A DNA stretch of 64,000 bases from Dreissena polymorpha (taxonomy: Eukaryota > Mollusca > Bivalvia > Myida > Dreissenidae): assembly GCF_020536995.1 (NCBI RefSeq), contig NC_068357.1, positions 150,562,601-150,626,600 on the forward strand. The letters are read 5' to 3'. Made by a program: the position numbers and the translations under genes. The notes beneath the pieces are model-generated. The model saw nothing but the letters and a program-made list of their open reading frames with translations, was not told the DNA's origin and made no database searches. Below are positions 1 to 14,400 of this stretch, in pieces. Numbering within the stretch: position 1 is the stretch's first letter; every line of letters begins with the position of its first letter.

Positions 1-2201
1 AAAAGCCTCAGAAATACTTGGTAAAATGCCTCAGAAATACTGGGTAAAATGTCTCAGAAATAGTTGTTTAAAGGAAGTATTTTTTTGGTGGATGGAAACA
101 GCGGACTAGGGGCATAACAAAAGGAAAGGCATGAGATTCCATCACATGAGCACCTATCTTGTAAAACAGGGGTCTATGCATGTGCTTAAAGTATCAGTTG
201 CAGTGTGCCCAAGCTAATCAAGGACAACACTTTTCACTTTTATTGGCGTCGCTCTGGAGAGCGGCGACTAGTATGTAATGCCTTTTTTTTTCGCTTATGG
301 GAGGAGCAGTTATTGTACGGATCAATGTATATATTTTTGTTTTAAGAATATCTTGCATAGTGGTGATTTTTTGTGTAAATTAGTGTAAATAAGAACTGCA
401 TTTGTGCCTATTATATTTATTACAACATTTATTGCCAATAATGCAAAGTTAATTCTTTTAAATAATAGCTAAACACAGGGACTGGGCACTAATAAAAGAT
501 CACAGGGACTGGGCAAATACGCGAACCGGTGAAACTTTATATAAATAGTCAACATTTTTGTCTCAAACATTGAATGGTTGCTGTGGTGTAGTGGATGAGG
601 TGTCCGCCTAGCGATCGGGAGTTTGTGGGTTCGATTCCCAGGTGGGAAGCATTTTTTATATATTATTTATTTTATTCATATATTTATATATACAATATTT
701 TTAATATATATATATATATCTTTTTATTTTATTTTAAATAGAATTTAAAAGTACTGCGTTTTAATGCAACCTAAATACAATGTTGCACATTTTTATTAAA
801 ATTAATGGATGCCGCGTGGTGACAACGTTAATTAAAATTTCTTAGATCTCTTAAAATATCTTTTAACCCACTTTTACAGCGAATTTGGTTGATTAAAGCC
901 CCGTTTATTAAATTTCATTTATAATCAACGGCACGTGCTACGTTGTTAGGCTACGTTGTAAGCAAATGTAGTTCCTTGTATATAACGACTAAATGTTAAA
1001 TTGATGTTATAAAACTTTTAGATTTGCAATTCAATATGAATAAAATTGTAATTAATAACGCACGACTCTTTGTCACATAACAATATTCTGATTTAAAAAA
1101 TGATTATTTGATCAATGGTTATTTTTGGAACGCGGAGTAATACACTGACCTTGGTAACACTACAGTCATTATCAAAGTACGACAAACACTCGTGAAAACG
1201 CGAAATTACCCAGTTAAATTACTTTTGTTTAAATAAAAAGGTTTACTGAATAATAAGTTGGATAAATAGAATAATAGGTTAGTGTTGATTATAGATCAGG
1301 TTTATCATGCTCGGCACAAAAACGAAAAAGAACTCGCCAAGGCTGGTGCATTTTTTTTCCCTATCCCTACCACATATTGAGCGCGAAGCCCGCCACGTAT
1401 TATTGATTGTAACAATGAGTTGTGATAAAGGAAGCAGCGGCTTATCAAGGAGGAGCTGCGGCTTATCAAGGAGGAGCTGTGTCCCAGCAACCTGTTTCCC
1501 TAGAGTCAAGCACTCCTTGGAGTTTGTTTTTTTAGGTGACACTATCAATGAGCATTTTGTGAGATGAAGCAGATTTTTTAAAACCCACACAGTTCTGTTC
1601 CATTAATAAAAATTGCACACGGATGCCAGTAAAAAAAAGGAAACCAATGTTAATAAAATGAACTATGGAACATTTGGGGGTTACAACACAAAAACATAGA
1701 TTATGGTTATTTGGGGGTTATAACACAACATCATAGATAATGGTTATTTGGGGGTTATAACACAAAATCATAGATAATGGTAATACCAGTATCTTTTTCT
1801 ATGTTGTTTAAAATAATCGGCCAATATATTAATATTTACAGTAGAAAAAAAATCGTTCCATGTTACTTCATTGAGTGCCTTTTACACTTAAATTTGTGAC
1901 GCCCTTTGATGCTTCGCATCAATACTTATCTTGTTGAATTTTTGTTTAAAGAAAGTAATGTTTTAGTGAAAATCCAGTTGTGACGGAAAGTGTTGTCCCT
2001 GATTAGCTTGTGCAAACTGCACCTTTAAATCTGGTACAACCCTTAAAGAACATTCATTAAGCCAAATTTTTCAAGAACAAGGCTTATTTGAATGACTTGG
2101 CAGGGTGGGTGGGGGAAAACGGTGTTGGGGCGTTTGGGGACATAACAACACAAAAGGCATGAGGTTCCAGCATATCCACTGGTAGCACACCTGTACTTCA
2201 G
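1..2201. repeat. upstream intronic DNA with small tandem repeats
   Basis: No exon seen here. It holds a 25-bp unit (cctcagaaatact type) three times at 1-66, a tRNA-like module at 576-650, a 20-bp direct repeat at 1440-1480, and a 41-bp unit (atttgggggttataacaca) three times at 1672-1783. Fragments of a dispersed element with 'gtgtcgtccctgattagc'-like sequence lie near 150-240 and 1990-2040. This is probably part of an intron of the coiled-coil gene. Confidence 0.5.
576..650 (+). repeat. tRNA-like SINE head
   Basis: About 74 nt with an A box (TGGTGTAGTGG) and a perfect B box (GGTTCGATTCC) at tRNA spacing, followed by a T-rich run and AT-rich DNA. The acceptor stem does not pair well, so I read it as a tRNA-derived SINE start and not a working tRNA gene. 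Confidence 0.5.
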
Positions 2202-2417
2202 GGCTCTCTTAAGACACTAGACGAGGCTCATCGCCTGGTGAATGTCCATCTCCACAACGCTGCAGCCTTCAAGGATGAGTGCAGAGCCATGGAGGCGGAG
2301 AGGGATGGCTTGAAACTGGAGCTCCACCAGACCAGGGACAGGCTGCTGGCCCTTGAACAGAGACTCAATGAGGCGCAGGAGAGATTGGAGGAGGAGAAAC
2401 AGAATTGGCAGAGACAG
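2202..2417 (+). CDS. coiled-coil gene, exon a (72 codons)
   Basis: Acceptor cttcag ends at 2201 and donor GTGGGT starts at 2418. The exon is phase 0 at both ends. The translation begins GSLKTLDEAHRLV and ends LEEEKQNWQRQ, with strong heptad character and no proline, so it is coiled coil. Codon use is GC-richer than the surrounding AT-rich intron. Upstream exons are not visible in 1-2201. Confidence 0.8.
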
Positions 2418-5400
2418 GTGGGTGTAACAGAACAGAATAGATGATTGATATAACATGGAATTACAGTTGATTGTTACATATAAAGAGGCTGGTGTTAGAT
2501 TTAAGGAGGAGAAAAAGAATTCAGAGCTACAGGTAAGTATAACAGAACAGAGTAGAACAGATTATTATAATAACTTTAAATTCAGTTAATTGTTACATAA
2601 TCAGAGACGTAACAAGTAAACACATAGAAAAGTTACAAATACAGAGTAATAACAAATAAGCACTGGTTTAACATACATAGTGTTGATCACATGCTTTTAA
2701 ACAAACAAACAAATATGTTGATCAGTGAAACAGCTGTTAGAGTATTAGAGGTTATTTCATGTTGACAATATCATTTTTCTAGAGTATCATCTTGCAAATG
2801 GTTAATTTAAGAATGGGAAGCACATACAAATGCTTAAAATGTTAACTTTATTTTTTTTAAACAAATCAGTGAATCATTAAGCTGAAAATATGATATGGTA
2901 GTCTTAATATCGTGTTTAAATACTTTTAAATAAGTTAGATATATTCATGAAGATTAGCCTTTGTAATGAACACATTTTAAAATGTAAAATGCAATATAAA
3001 CTCTTATGCCTCCCTTTGAAGATGTTGTCATAAAGCAGTTGCACTGTATGTCTGTCATTGTGTGTGAAGTTTTTCTCGTAGTCCTAACTTTGCCATATTT
3101 TCATGGTTTTTTTAAATTACTCACAACAAATGTCCACAATTATATGACAACATGTAGGGTGTAACACCCATCTCCTTTGTTTTAAAGGAATCTTGTCACG
3201 TTTTGGTAAATTGACAAAATTGAAAAAAGTTGTTTCAGATTCGCAAATTTTCGTTTTAGTTATGAAATTTGTGAGGAAACAGTAATACTGAGCATTTTCC
3301 ATGGTCTAATATAGCCATTATATGCATCTTTTGACAATTTAAAAACCTGAAAATTATAAAGCGTTGCAACGCAAAACAATTGAATGATTTGGAGAGTTCT
3401 GTTGTTGTCGTTTACTTTTTGTGAAATTACGAAGATTGCTTATATAAAGTATAAAGTACTTTCTTCACACATACTTGGCAGGATGGCAGAGCGGTCTACC
3501 GTATTTTACCATGTACAGTACAGCCAAAGCGGAACAAACGTATTTCGCGATCCGCGGCAGCAAGGCGAAACGAGTCGATGCCGCGTCAGTCGTTGAAGCC
3601 GCGTCAGTATGCGGCGGCAAGTCGCATTTCGCCGCGAAACTTCGCATCTGTCCGCCGAGGCATGCCGCGGTCTGCGACATGATGCCGAGTCGATGCGATC
3701 ATGAAATTATTTTTTTTTAATTATTAGTAACATGTAGTTAACAAATTTTGAAAGAACAATTATAATAATAATTGAAATCATAATAAATTTATTGTGCGCG
3801 GATTGTATTAGCATATACATGTACGCATAGTTAATGTGTCTGGCCAATTATTAAGTTTGTTTCCCGCCCGTAGCGTATGTATTTCACACATAAACAAGGT
3901 CACGTAATTATGTTTTCGCACATACAAGTGGTCAAGGCTCCAGCATATGGTGGATTTATAAATTAATTGCATGTTGATTCCGCTATTATATTTTAGCTGA
4001 GAAAATTAGCAGTTTGAAGCCACATCAATAATCAAGACGGTGACGACGTATTTGTAGTTTTGTTAATTATCAGCTTATTACAACTATTGTTTGAATATGC
4101 GTATATAAACACGTTTTATTTTGTTCATATTATACAGTTAATATCGCTACTAATTACCCGATAATCCCGTATATTCCAGTTTTAAAGCAAATGCTGGTAA
4201 ATATTTATGATACACAAACATTCTCGATATTTCCTTAAGTATCAAATACATTTGGGCATTTGTTACTATTTATAGAGATGATGAAATAACGTCTAATTGG
4301 GGCGTTTTTTTTCTCCACTGAACACGCGATTTACGCCTGACGTGATGTTCATGTATTTATACAACACAAAATACACCCAAACTTTCCAAACGACGTTCTA
4401 CATGTCTGCATAATTTTCGCGCGCTTTTTATGAAACAAAGGATATTTTAGCACTGTTTATTTGACGCAAGAATTTGCCAAAGGACGCGTTAGCATTAAAA
4501 TTTTGAAGTGTGTTTCGGATTACAAATATAATAATGATAACCGAACGAAACATAAACAGTTGCGCAAAATTAATTCTACGCTACACATACATGTATGCAC
4601 ATGAAGGTGGATATCTTTTCACTCGATCCGCCGCGTACGTATGCGGCGGATTTACTCCGCGAAAGTACGCGAGGTTAATACAGACTCGGCGTCGTTGCGC
4701 GGATCGATGCCGAGTGCCACGGCGATACGCCGCGTGAACACACGATTCGGCCGCCGCGGACTAATAATCTGGCCGTGGCGTAGCCGCGGATTATGTTTGT
4801 GCCGCTTTGGCTGTACTGTATAGCGCGCTCCCATGTATAACGCGCATGCGATTTTTTAAAGCAAAAATGGAGAAAAAAAAGAATTCAAGATCAAAAACCT
4901 GAAAATTGGGCCGAAAATGGCCACCATTCTTATATTGCGCAATCATTTAAATTGAGTTTTTCGGGTGATTAATGTTTTGTTTTAAAGTAGGGAGCGTTTA
5001 TACGATCAGGAGCATGGGTTGCAAAGCACTATATTTTCGACAATTTTTAAGATTATTCTCTCGAGAACACCGTATATGTCCTTATTGTCGCGCACTGCGC
5101 GTGTTTTTTCAAGACCCCTGCGCGTTAAATTCGAACCACTATTACCTATTCCTCACATTTGAACAGTGTAACATTTTCATTACCTGCCGCTCACAACATC
5201 GTATGACATAGTCTTCTGCAGACCCGCAACATCGCAATGTCCAATTTTACGCAAATCGTCCGTGGATCCCATTTTATTTTTCATCGACTTAAATATTTCC
5301 CCATTAAGAGATGCTCCCGATTTAATCCAGTTTGACCCGGTATTTCGTGCCGTCACTGCGTCTAGTTGATCGGTATTTATAGTGAGTCAAACAATACACC

Positions 5401-8400
5401 CGAACGCTCAATTCCATACAGTTGGTGTTATCGGCGTAAAGCCATTAGACAAATATCATTTGTTTGTCTCTATTGAAAGAAACTAAAATGAGTCTATATC
5501 TCTATTGTTGGTTTGTAACCTACGTAGTATACTCGCACGGCAGCATATTAATGCAGATATCGGAAAATCATTGATAAATGTATTCGTCGTTTCAATGCTT
5601 AGGGCCGAGAAATTTCGGCAAATCAGAACTCAACTAACGTATAACACTTGCTCAATTAACCGTTTAACTCCACCTCCGTTCTCTGCAAAAAGGTTCGAAG
5701 GCGGAGCTTTGCACGTGCTATTATTTAATTGGACGATTGCCATTGAGGAACAAACACACGATTGGTTCGGCATGTTGATTGCTAGACAAAGGAAGCCAAT
5801 TTTGTCAGCGAGAAACTTGTCGCTTTATTGCTTCAGACAGGAAGCGGCTTTCCTTTGATGACGTCAAACTGTCAATTCACATAGAGTGCAAATTTTCGGA
5901 ATTGCTAACATTAAAATTTGGATTAAATTATCAAAATAAAGCAAAAGCCAAGTTGAGAAATATGATTGAAATAATTAGCGTCAGTTCAAATAAGACGTTT
6001 TGCGTTGTAAATCAACGAGTTTTCATGACAACAAAAACTTAAACAAACAATACCGCGACGACGCGGGGATTGATATACCTCGATTTTTTTTAATGAACAA
6101 TCAATAAAGAAGTGTTAAAACACCAACAAAGACATTTTTTCATCTTTTAATTTTTGTCAAAACTGTTACTACCCCGTTCATTCCTACTCTTTTCCGCTTT
6201 TTGTTGTTTCGACAACGGCCCTTTCAGTCTATAACATTATAGGGTGTAGTTTTCTGCAATAAAAAAATGGCGGTAATTGTGAAGATTTACGATTACGAAA
6301 TGGATTTTTTGCAATTTAGCAACCAAGAAAGCGTTGTGTCAATGTATTACGCGCACTGAATTTTTATTTTAAAATTTGAAGGTAAAAAACTGCGCGCTAT
6401 GCATGGTAAAATACGGTAATTGGTTTTTACTCTGGGGATCACTGGTTCGAGCCCTGCTGCGTCTTCTTTTTTTTTTCCTTTTTTATATTTAATCTTGATT
6501 TTTTACTGGAGCTTTTTAGATCCAAAGTTTACATTTATCAATATAAAGCATTTAATGACAAACTTCAAAATATGCCAAAATCTGTGAAAAGGCCCCTTCA
6601 AGGTCACGGTCATCACAAGAGGTCAAAGTTTGCCTTGTAAACAGCTAGAAAATTCCTGTCTTAGCCATAGCTGCCTGATATCGATGATTTGAAACTTGGC
6701 ACAAATGTAAACCATCATATACAAAGTTCCGTGTGTAACACTGTCTCTCTACTTAAAAAGTCAAGGTTGCTCTTAGAAGTCAAAGTTCAAACTTAATGAT
6801 GAAAAAGCGTGAAAATCCCTCTCAGCCATAACTTTGTGATTTATTTGTGGATTTTTAAATAACTTTGCCCAATTGCAATCCATCATGAGACACTTCATTT
6901 CATGTAATACTTGTCACCTTATCGCAATTGTCAGGGTCACACTTGGAGTTCAAAGGTAAAATTTGGCCAAATAAAATAGTGTCCCATTTTTAACTGAGTA
7001 ATTCATCATCCCTATTTTAAAGTAACAAACCACTAATGCCCACCATTATAAGATGGCATTTTATGTTTAAAATCTGGCTCCTGCTTCATAGGTCAAGGTC
7101 AGACTTAGATGCCAGATGTCAAATTTGGCCATGAAACAACTTGTATGGGCATTAACTTTGTCATTTGTTTTGCAATTTTAAAATACAATTCAACACCGTT
7201 ATTTCGAAGTTGTCGGGACCGTTAAAAAAACTTCAGATTAACCATAATTTGAAATGAACATTTGACAGAACACTTCTTTGATTCTGTAAAAAATAAAAAG
7301 TTGTGGAATTTGTTGTGGGTACCCTTCTCAGGCCCTTCTCTAGATTGCTGGACATTTGGTTGGTATAATAGTAACGTGGTTGACTTGTTTGTATCAGACA
7401 TTTTGTAATGATTTTTGTTTAAAAGGTACAGTTTATATATGATGCATTTCATTTGACAACATTAACTCAGACCTAACGTGACACGTTTGTTGATTATTAA
7501 AGAATGCAAAACTACATACATAGTAATTATCGGCAATTAACGACATTATAAAATTAACACCCTACGCGCAGACGACAACAGTGTAAATATCTGCTTTTGA
7601 CGCGCCACGCGCAGACGACAAATGTGTGAAATAACGCTCAGTGTTTTGCAGTTATGACGTTTGATTAAAGATTGATAATAAGGTTCGAATTATAGAGCTG
7701 GGACCGACAGAATCACTTCGAATTAATGATTTCTTCGGTTTAACGATGTTCGATGAACAATGAAATTTTACATTAAACAAAAAAGAACCAAAATCGGGAC
7801 CCGATAAATACTTCGAAATAACGGTGACTTCGGATTATTGGTGTTCAAAATAACGGTGTTGAAGTGTAGCAAGACTGAGTGTCACATGTATTTAATGTCT
7901 ATTAACCTCAAAGGTCAAGGTCACACTTAGCGATCAAAAGTCACATTTTCCCTAAACAGCAGCTTGACATAAATGGAGTTTTTATATATTAGTTGTATAT
8001 TGGCGCTTCTGTGCCTAATGGACATTGGTCTTGTTTTTAGGAAGAGACACTCAAAGAAAACATTACTGATGTCAAGGATAAATTGTCAGAAGTGGCAGGG
8101 GAAAAAGCAGACATAGAGTCACAGCTGAATGTCTTGAAAGATGATCTTAAGAGAGCAAAAGAAGAATTAGAAGCTGCACAGGTATGATTATTCGCTTCAC
8201 TTAGTTTGTGTCATTCTATATCAGACATCTGGTTGAAGAGCAGAAGATTTTGTATTAGCTGTTTATACTCGATGTGGTTCTGATGATGTTTCAGACAAAT
8301 GAAAATGTGATATATTGAATTATTGACCTGGACTGATTTGCTCTATATTGTGCTATAAATGAAAACAATGAGTAATGCATTGACTGGAAAGTGCAATCTG

Positions 8401-11400
8401 TTTAAGAAAATGTATTATAAGATCGTCTTGTAAATCAAAACTTAAATGATTCAAGTTTTATGTTCTTGAGTTGAATCTTTGGGAATTAAAAATAGAATTG
8501 AAGAAAAATAAATGGATACAAATATTTATATTTAAAATCATCCTGAGTTAGGAATATCAATCAGAAGTCATACAAATTAATGAAATAATGCATCTCAATT
8601 CATTATATTTTACAACTTAGTTATTATTAGCTCTGCTGTTTTGGGAGAAAACCTGTGGTATTGTCATAGCCAGCTCGTCCGCCGCCCGCGTCATGCTAAA
8701 ACCTTCACATTGGCTCTAAATTCAAAGTGCTTCCACCTACAACTTTGAAACTTCATATGTATCTGCACCTTGATGAGTTCTACACGTCACACTCATTTTT
8801 GGGTCACTAGGTCAAAGGTCAAGGTCGCTATGTCAATGTAACCCACAGCCGAGTGTTGGCACCCGCTTTGCGGTGCTCTTGTTCCCCTTTTTGTTTAAGT
8901 TCCATTGATTTTTACTATCAGAATCAATTTTAATCATAGACTAAAGTCTCTCTTGTAGTAAATAATGTCATTTTGATTGTTACATTATTTCCATACAATG
9001 ATATGCAATGTATTTTATTAGACAATACTTGATGTTGAGAAACTTTCATGTGAGATCCAAACAGAGTTAACCATGCTCTCTGTAATGAACAGAGGAGTGC
9101 AAGCATTGACAGAAGAAAGTGAGAAGGTAAGTACGGGGTACAAATGATATCTTCCAATCTTTGTTTTTTCAGTTATCCAAATTGGCATTGCATTTCAATT
9201 AATATTTACGTGGTGAAAAATAGAAGTGAAACTTCAACAAGAATTTTTTTGGTCAATCTAAACAATGCTTCAGTTATGTTGGTTGTTTTAATTTATAAAA
9301 ATGCTTTCTCTAATAAATATTTTAGGTAAGCCATGTTTGCTAATCATTTTTAGCTTGGTTATTTTCGAAGAAAACCTGAGGTATAGTCATAGCCAGCAAG
9401 GCGTCCAGCATCTGCCGTCCGCCGTCCGGGTTGTACTAAAACCTTAACATTGGCTCTAAAATCAAAGTGCTTCCACCTACAATTAACTTTGAAACTTCAT
9501 TATGTAGCTGCATCTTGATGAGTTCTACATGCCACACCCATTTTTGAGTCACTAGGTCAAAGATCATGGTCACTGTGACTTTCTTCTGACAAGCTTTCAT
9601 TTTTTCAAAACTGCACCCGCAGCCGAGCGTTGGCACCCGCTATGCGGTGCTTTTGTAAAATATATATAGTATCAAAGGATGACTTATTTTCAATATGTCA
9701 AATTTTTTAATTTGATTGAGAATGTAATAAGCCTCCAAATTTCGCTGAATGGGTCAAGTTCCCCACGGGTACTACTTCCCCTTACCCTCAATTTTTTTTT
9801 CGTACCCAAAATTATTCGTACCAATTTTTTTTTCGTACCCAAATTTTTTTCGTACCCAAATTTTTGATTTGCATAATTTGTTCGTACCCAAAATTTTCGT
9901 TCCCAAATTTTTTTTCGAACCCAACATTTTCGTACCCACATACACATTGTGGTGATCATGTAGATATACTTAAATTGATGCTTTTATATCCATCCTCTTC
10001 AAAACCATCGTCACACCAGTACTGTCAGTACTTTGATTTGCATGTTTTGTCAAGACAGTCTAAAAGATCATCACCAGGTGTGGGGAGTACCAAAACTGAT
10101 CTATTTAATTGTTTCAGTCTGTTCAGGCCACAGTGGCCAGTAGACCAGGTGTGTCCCAGACAATAGATGCAGCCCTTACAAGCAGCTCTGTTCAGACGGA
10201 TGCTCTGGAGGAAGACATTGTAGACATGGCAACAGTCAGCTGTCAGACAGACCTCCCAGATATGGAGGAGGACACGGTTGACATGGTCACAGTCAGCTGT
10301 CAGGCTGACCTCCCAGATAACAAGGATGTTGATGGTATGGTATGCGCAAGATAATCAATTGTCCAATTGAGTGTATTTCCATAACTACTAACAGCATGAT
10401 AGCCACTCTCTCTCATAAATATTTTGTAAAAATGTGATTTTGTTTTTTTCAAAACTACTGTCACGTATTACATTAGACTGTATGTACACTGCTTATTACT
10501 TTATAATCACTTCCTCTTCACATGGCCTTTTGATATGTGTATTACCGTTATTACTCGGACACTCTAAATTTTTGGACACCCCCATTTTTGGCCAAAATAA
10601 TTACTTTTTGTGACTCTTAATTTTCGGACATGTGCGTTTTCGTCTATCATGAATCGTTTCCAGACAGTGTATTTTACACTGCTATTGGACCAGATTTCGG
10701 CACTGTATTTGGTTATCTTGTGACACTTTGAGCATTGTGTTTTACAAACGGATTAATGTCATAAAGCCTGGGAGACGCATGTCTGAGGGCAATCAACCAT
10801 AACATTTGTACTTGGGTAAAAAACCATATATACCGGTAGGAAACAATTGCTTCACCCTACAGCATTTTAAATGATATCTTCCTATTAAGGAAGCAGTATG
10901 TTTAAGGTTTTGACTTTTTTGTTCTGTATCATTTCAGGCAAGAGTAAGCAAAGGTGTGAAGTTGTTTTTATTTTAAAGTAGAAATACTAATGTGCATTGA
11001 TTTATTGCTTTTATTTCAATATAATTATTGTGTCTGAAAAGTTAGAGTAAATACAGTATTACATGGCTAAGACTGACAATGTATTTATCCTGTAATAGCA
11101 CAGAGCAGATAAATACAGTATTACATGGCTAAGACTGACAATGTATTTATCCTGTAATAGCACAGAGCAGATAAATACAGTATTACCTGGCTAAGACTGA
11201 CAATGTATTTATCCTGTTGTAGCACAGAGCAGATAAATACAGTATTACATGGCTAAGACTGACAATGTATTTATCCTGTTGTAGCACAGTGCAGATAAAT
11301 ACAGTATTACATGGCTAAGACTGACAATGTATTTATCCTGTTGTAGCACAGTGCAGAGATGGTGAAATAGAAGAGAGCAAGACTCTTGGAAAAGATGTGG

Positions 11401-14400
11401 CCTCTGTATGTACTCAGACTGATTTTTCTTATACGGGCCCTGTATCTGGTCTGGTTCCTTCCTGTGCTGGTACTGAGGAGATTGATTTTGGGAAATCTTC
11501 CTTTTGGGAAATCATGCAGGTATGTTGAGATGTTTGTAGTTTGTCTTCAAATGGTTGATTTTATTTGTATCCCTTCCTTACAACAACATTCAAAGGTGTG
11601 TTCGACCTCATCAGGCTATTTGCTGGGCTTGCAAAATAATGCTGTGAGAGTACACAAGAAACATAACTCCTCATTAATTGTGTATAGAGTTATTGCCCCT
11701 TTTTCAAGTTTTAAATGTTTGTCTCAGACTTAACATTATTATGAAAACAACAGTTATTTCAGAAACTACATTCACAGTTGTAGTTTTAGAACAGGTATAT
11801 TTTGAATATTTAATGTTATTCTATTTCTACACCCAAAGTGATCTTATAACAACCTATCCTTCAAACTTAATATGTTTTATCCTACAAGTACTGTGAATAA
11901 GTTTCTGTGGTTAGAATATCAAGTTTTTGAATTTGAGATCATTTCCAATGTAGAAAATAAGATAAAACCATTCCACTTGGAAATCACCTAGCATGTTTTG
12001 CAAATTTAACATGCTTTCATGCCGTTAGCATGATTCATGATGATAGAGTAATAGGACTAACAGAATGCTCCGCAAGTCAAAGTCACGTGCTCATCTGTTT
12101 ATAAGCTCCACATGATCTTTCCAGGGACACAAAGTGCTCAAGGAGAGCTATTGTGGTAACTCTATGTCGGCTTTTCTACATGATTTAAGTTTTTTAGCTA
12201 TACTTTTCATCCAATCAGAATGAAACTTTTTCCAAATGCTTATCTTGACAATAAATAGGCTCGTTTTCAATAAAGTGGCGTCAACAAACCCGGGCCTCAG
12301 ATCAAATCTTAGAAAACTTGGTCACAAAGGAAGCCACATATATGACTCGGTTATGATCTTATCACAGCTCAGTTTTAAACTGAGTCTTTCAAAGTAAAAA
12401 CCTACATGTCAGGTCAAACCTTTTTCTTGGACACAGGTAATGGCTTTTGGGCCATCATGCCCCTTGTAATTACAAACATACTTATATAACATGTTGTTCA
12501 AATATGGTCATTGAATTGCATGAAGACTCATTTTCATAGCCTGCACAAAAGAACATGCCTATTGTTTTCACTTCAGAACAGAAACAAATGCTCAGACAAA
12601 ATGGATATTAGCAAAGATGTTTCTGCTGAGTTAACTGATGTTAACATACAGAAAAAGACTCTGGCTGAGCGAAGTGTGGGGAATCTTGAAACAACAAGTA
12701 CTGTTTCCGATGAAAATCTACCAACTTACACTGCCTTAATTGAGGACAATAATGAAGAAAATGCAGCTCCTGCAAAAGTGACGATGATGTTAAATAATGG
12801 TCAAAATTTCAACATCAAAGCAATTGGACTAGATATACCAAAAATTGATGTCAAAACAGTGAAATATGCAAAAACTGTATTCATTGAACCAGATGAGTTT
12901 AGTATCAAGCTAACACAAGATGAAGTTAACGAAATTGGTGAAGATGAAACTAGAAAGTCCACCACAGACATTAACAAACAAACAATAAAGGATGAGAATA
13001 TGACATATGTGAAGTATAAATCACCAGCTGCAAGTACAGGTAACATTAACTTTGTAGATATTAGCAATGGAAGCAGTCAAGAAGATGATGAAGTTGCTGA
13101 AATACTTGGTGATGATGAAGAGGACTTGGAAGCAGCAGTGGAACAAAAATGGGCTTTAGCAACGGATGCATCGAAAAGGCTCACCAAAGTTGGGAAACAT
13201 AAGCTGCTTAGCGCTCAGGACGTGCAAGAGAAATTTCTAGAGTTCGAAGATAGAAAGAAAACTTTTGAAGCCCTTATGCAAGCAAGTATTGGACAGGAAG
13301 CAGTTCCTCATAAATTGCAAAAAGTTGATAACCATTCCAATGGAGAATGTGATGAACCTCTAAGGGACATGATGTATCTGGCAGCTGACAGAAATATTGA
13401 TCCGGTAAAACGCAGTATTACAGGTCAAATTACACAGAAAGAAGATGATAATGCTGCATCAGTTTTATCAGCTGATTCTGGTGCTTATGTTGTAAACACT
13501 AATAGTGAAAAGACTGAAACAACTAGAAATTCAAATGGTACGTATTGTCTGTATCGACATAAGGCTGATTTGGGAATAATGCATACTTTTTATGTGGTTA
13601 AATTCAATACAAGGTATAAAGAAGTTTTTTATACCGGTATTTGTTTTTCTATTACATACATGAATGTGTAGGTAGCTGCTAATGATTTTCTTGTGCATCT
13701 GTTTTGATGTTTACAATTATGATGTTGTTATAAATGAGTGTGATTTTGGTTGAAGTATTGTGATGATTATTAAACTGTGTAGAAAACCTTTTTTAAGCCA
13801 CTCATTAACCATATGTATGTATACAATTCTTGCCTCTGTAAAGAAACAAACATATCCACTAAAATACATCTGATACATGCCTATTCAATATTTGGTTGTT
13901 TAGAGACTACCATACTTACTGGAAACTCCTCTGTTGTAAAACCTGCCCCAAGCTTCCTGCAGACTTACAGGAATCTGATGGCGAAAATTCATCCACTTCC
14001 ACTCCACACTGTTCAGGTGATTATGCTAGGCCCACAACTTCTAAGAAAGTTTTCAAACTGACCTAATCTTAATGATTAACATTAGCATCTTACATATGAG
14101 GAGTGTCGTGAGAAAATCTGGCTTAATGACAAAATTTTCGAATTTGGGATTTTTATAGTTTCTAAAAGTGCAGTCCTTTATGAGCGTAACGGTATTTTGT
14201 TTTAAGTATCCGATTCAAAACGGGGGAATAATGGGCATTTAATGACGTCACATAATCCGTTTTTTTTATTTGGTTACGTTATGACCTTATATTTATGACA
14301 TCGTGTAATGTTCTTGTATAACATTTCTTTCAATATTTATCAACACTTTTTAATCACTTAACCGGTAACAACTTACAACAATATGATCAAAATAAGTATA

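Noticed and set aside
1307-1567. Overlapping open frames of 60-100 codons on both strands
   Set aside because: No splice signals in phase with the gene, no domain, biased by a 20-bp direct repeat.
5505-5858. 117-codon + frame inside the TA-flanked element
   Set aside because: No DDE motif, helix-turn-helix or similarity to a transposase that I can see.
10545-10760. Possible TIR element beginning 'accgttattactcggacac'
   Set aside because: Only one end could be found; no inverted partner or target duplication.
11386-11733. 115-codon + frame overlapping exon e
   Set aside because: Out-of-frame shadow; the in-phase exon reads through another frame with good splice signals.
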